Origin: Haliclona indistincta
Taxonomy: Eukaryota > Porifera > Demospongiae > Haplosclerida > Chalinidae
DNA length: 64,000 nt
Assembly: GCA_964017065.1 (NCBI GenBank)
Contig: OZ024791.1
Span: 5,198,547 to 5,262,546, forward strand
Reading direction: 5' to 3'
The notes under the pieces were generated by a model that made no database searches, had not been told where the DNA came from, and was given only the letters and a program-made list of their open reading frames with translations. A program made the position numbers and the translations under genes. Shown one piece after another: positions 63,557 through 64,000 of this stretch (position 1 is the first letter of the stretch; each line of letters starts with the position of its first letter).

Positions 63557-63931
63557 GAAAATTAAAAAGATTTCTATCGAAATCAAAAGGATGTAGGGTT
63601 GTGAAATCTACCACTGGTCCACAATGTAAACTAACAAGGAACAAGCATGGAATGGTAACACGATTGACTTGCTAACAGACCATAGATCCCTACATCAGTG
63701 GCTGTACATAAGAACAATAGTTTGTTACAAGCTGAATGCACGTCAGGTGTCAGTCAACACTATAGCTGAACTTGCAACCACAGCAGCCACTGATGTAGGG
63801 ATCTATGGTCTGTTAGCAAGTCAATCGTGTTACCATTCCATGCTTGTTCCTTGTTAGTTTACATTGTGGACCAGTGGTAGATTTCACAACCCTACATCCT
63901 TTTGATTTCGATAGAAATCTTTGTAATTTTC
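63557..63931. repeat. Foldback palindrome, arms about 150 bp
   Basis: The left arm 63557-63714 (gaaaattaaaaagatttcta...) and right arm 63784-63931 (...agaaatctttgtaattttc) are near-perfect reverse complements with a 69-bp loop (63715-63783). Shared phrases include ggatgtagggttgtgaaatc, taccactggtccacaatgta, gctaacagaccatagatccc and tacatcagtggctg. Short open frames through the arms (MVETKTAQYVYDIELHF...) run in from the left flank and stop in the arm. They are not convincing as a gene, although ATGGATGACGGAGAACAC near 63392 might open an exon. Confidence 0.88.
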
Positions 63932-64000
63932 TTGTAATACATGTGATTATGAAAATACATCATCAGGAAATTGTCTAAATAGTTTCAACTTACTGAACAT
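63932..64000. other. Right edge without a supported feature
   Basis: Short AT-rich sequence beyond the foldback; nothing recognisable. Confidence 0.4.

Overview
This is eukaryotic, metazoan nuclear DNA. Genes have many small exons separated by introns that are often only 50-60 bp with GT-AG ends, and the encoded families are animal signalling and centrosome families. The very compact layout, with neighbouring start codons often 100-450 bp apart, suggests a demosponge such as Amphimedon. The taxon is an inference; the gene identities come from reading the translated exons.

Host genes from left to right: a partial ARGLU1-like gene (-), MADD Rab GEF (+), AGFG ArfGAP (-), a PIX-family Rho GEF ARHGEF6/7 (+), SHIP2-type inositol 5-phosphatase (-), a Rubicon-family autophagy regulator (-), two tail-to-tail GPR157/cAMP-receptor-like GPCRs (+ then -), CEP295 (-), an unrecognised gene (+), and a glutathionyl-hydroquinone reductase (-). 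To the right of a large mobile element lie a small unrecognised gene (-), beta-arrestin (+), group I PAK (-) and NME8 (+). Most neighbours form divergent pairs sharing a short 5' region or convergent pairs with close 3' ends. Several belong to one signalling neighbourhood: PIX and PAK are direct partners in other animals, and GPCRs, arrestin, SHIP2 and Rab/Arf regulators act on receptor signalling and trafficking.

The most unusual part is 35865-51123, a 15.26-kb DNA transposon. It has 91-bp perfect terminal inverted repeats and is flanked by a 7-9 bp target duplication. It carries a KDZ-type (Kyakuja/Dileera/Zisupton) transposase on the minus strand and, facing it, a multi-exon gene for a CUT-class-like homeodomain plus an HMG-like region. 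A full-length R2-like non-LTR retrotransposon with an intact 1211-residue ORF and a 15-bp target duplication is nested in its left part. The transposon sits about 20 bp upstream of the presumed start of the reductase gene, so it separates that gene from its former promoter. Both transposon genes carry one apparent lesion each, an in-frame TGA and a one-base frameshift.

Other repeats are small inverted-repeat elements in introns, three foldback palindromes, and simple repeats that sit directly in the polypyrimidine tracts of introns. A 200-bp N gap lies at 63087-63286. Exon limits were assigned by eye from splice consensus, reading frame and family resemblance; no alignment or expression data were available.
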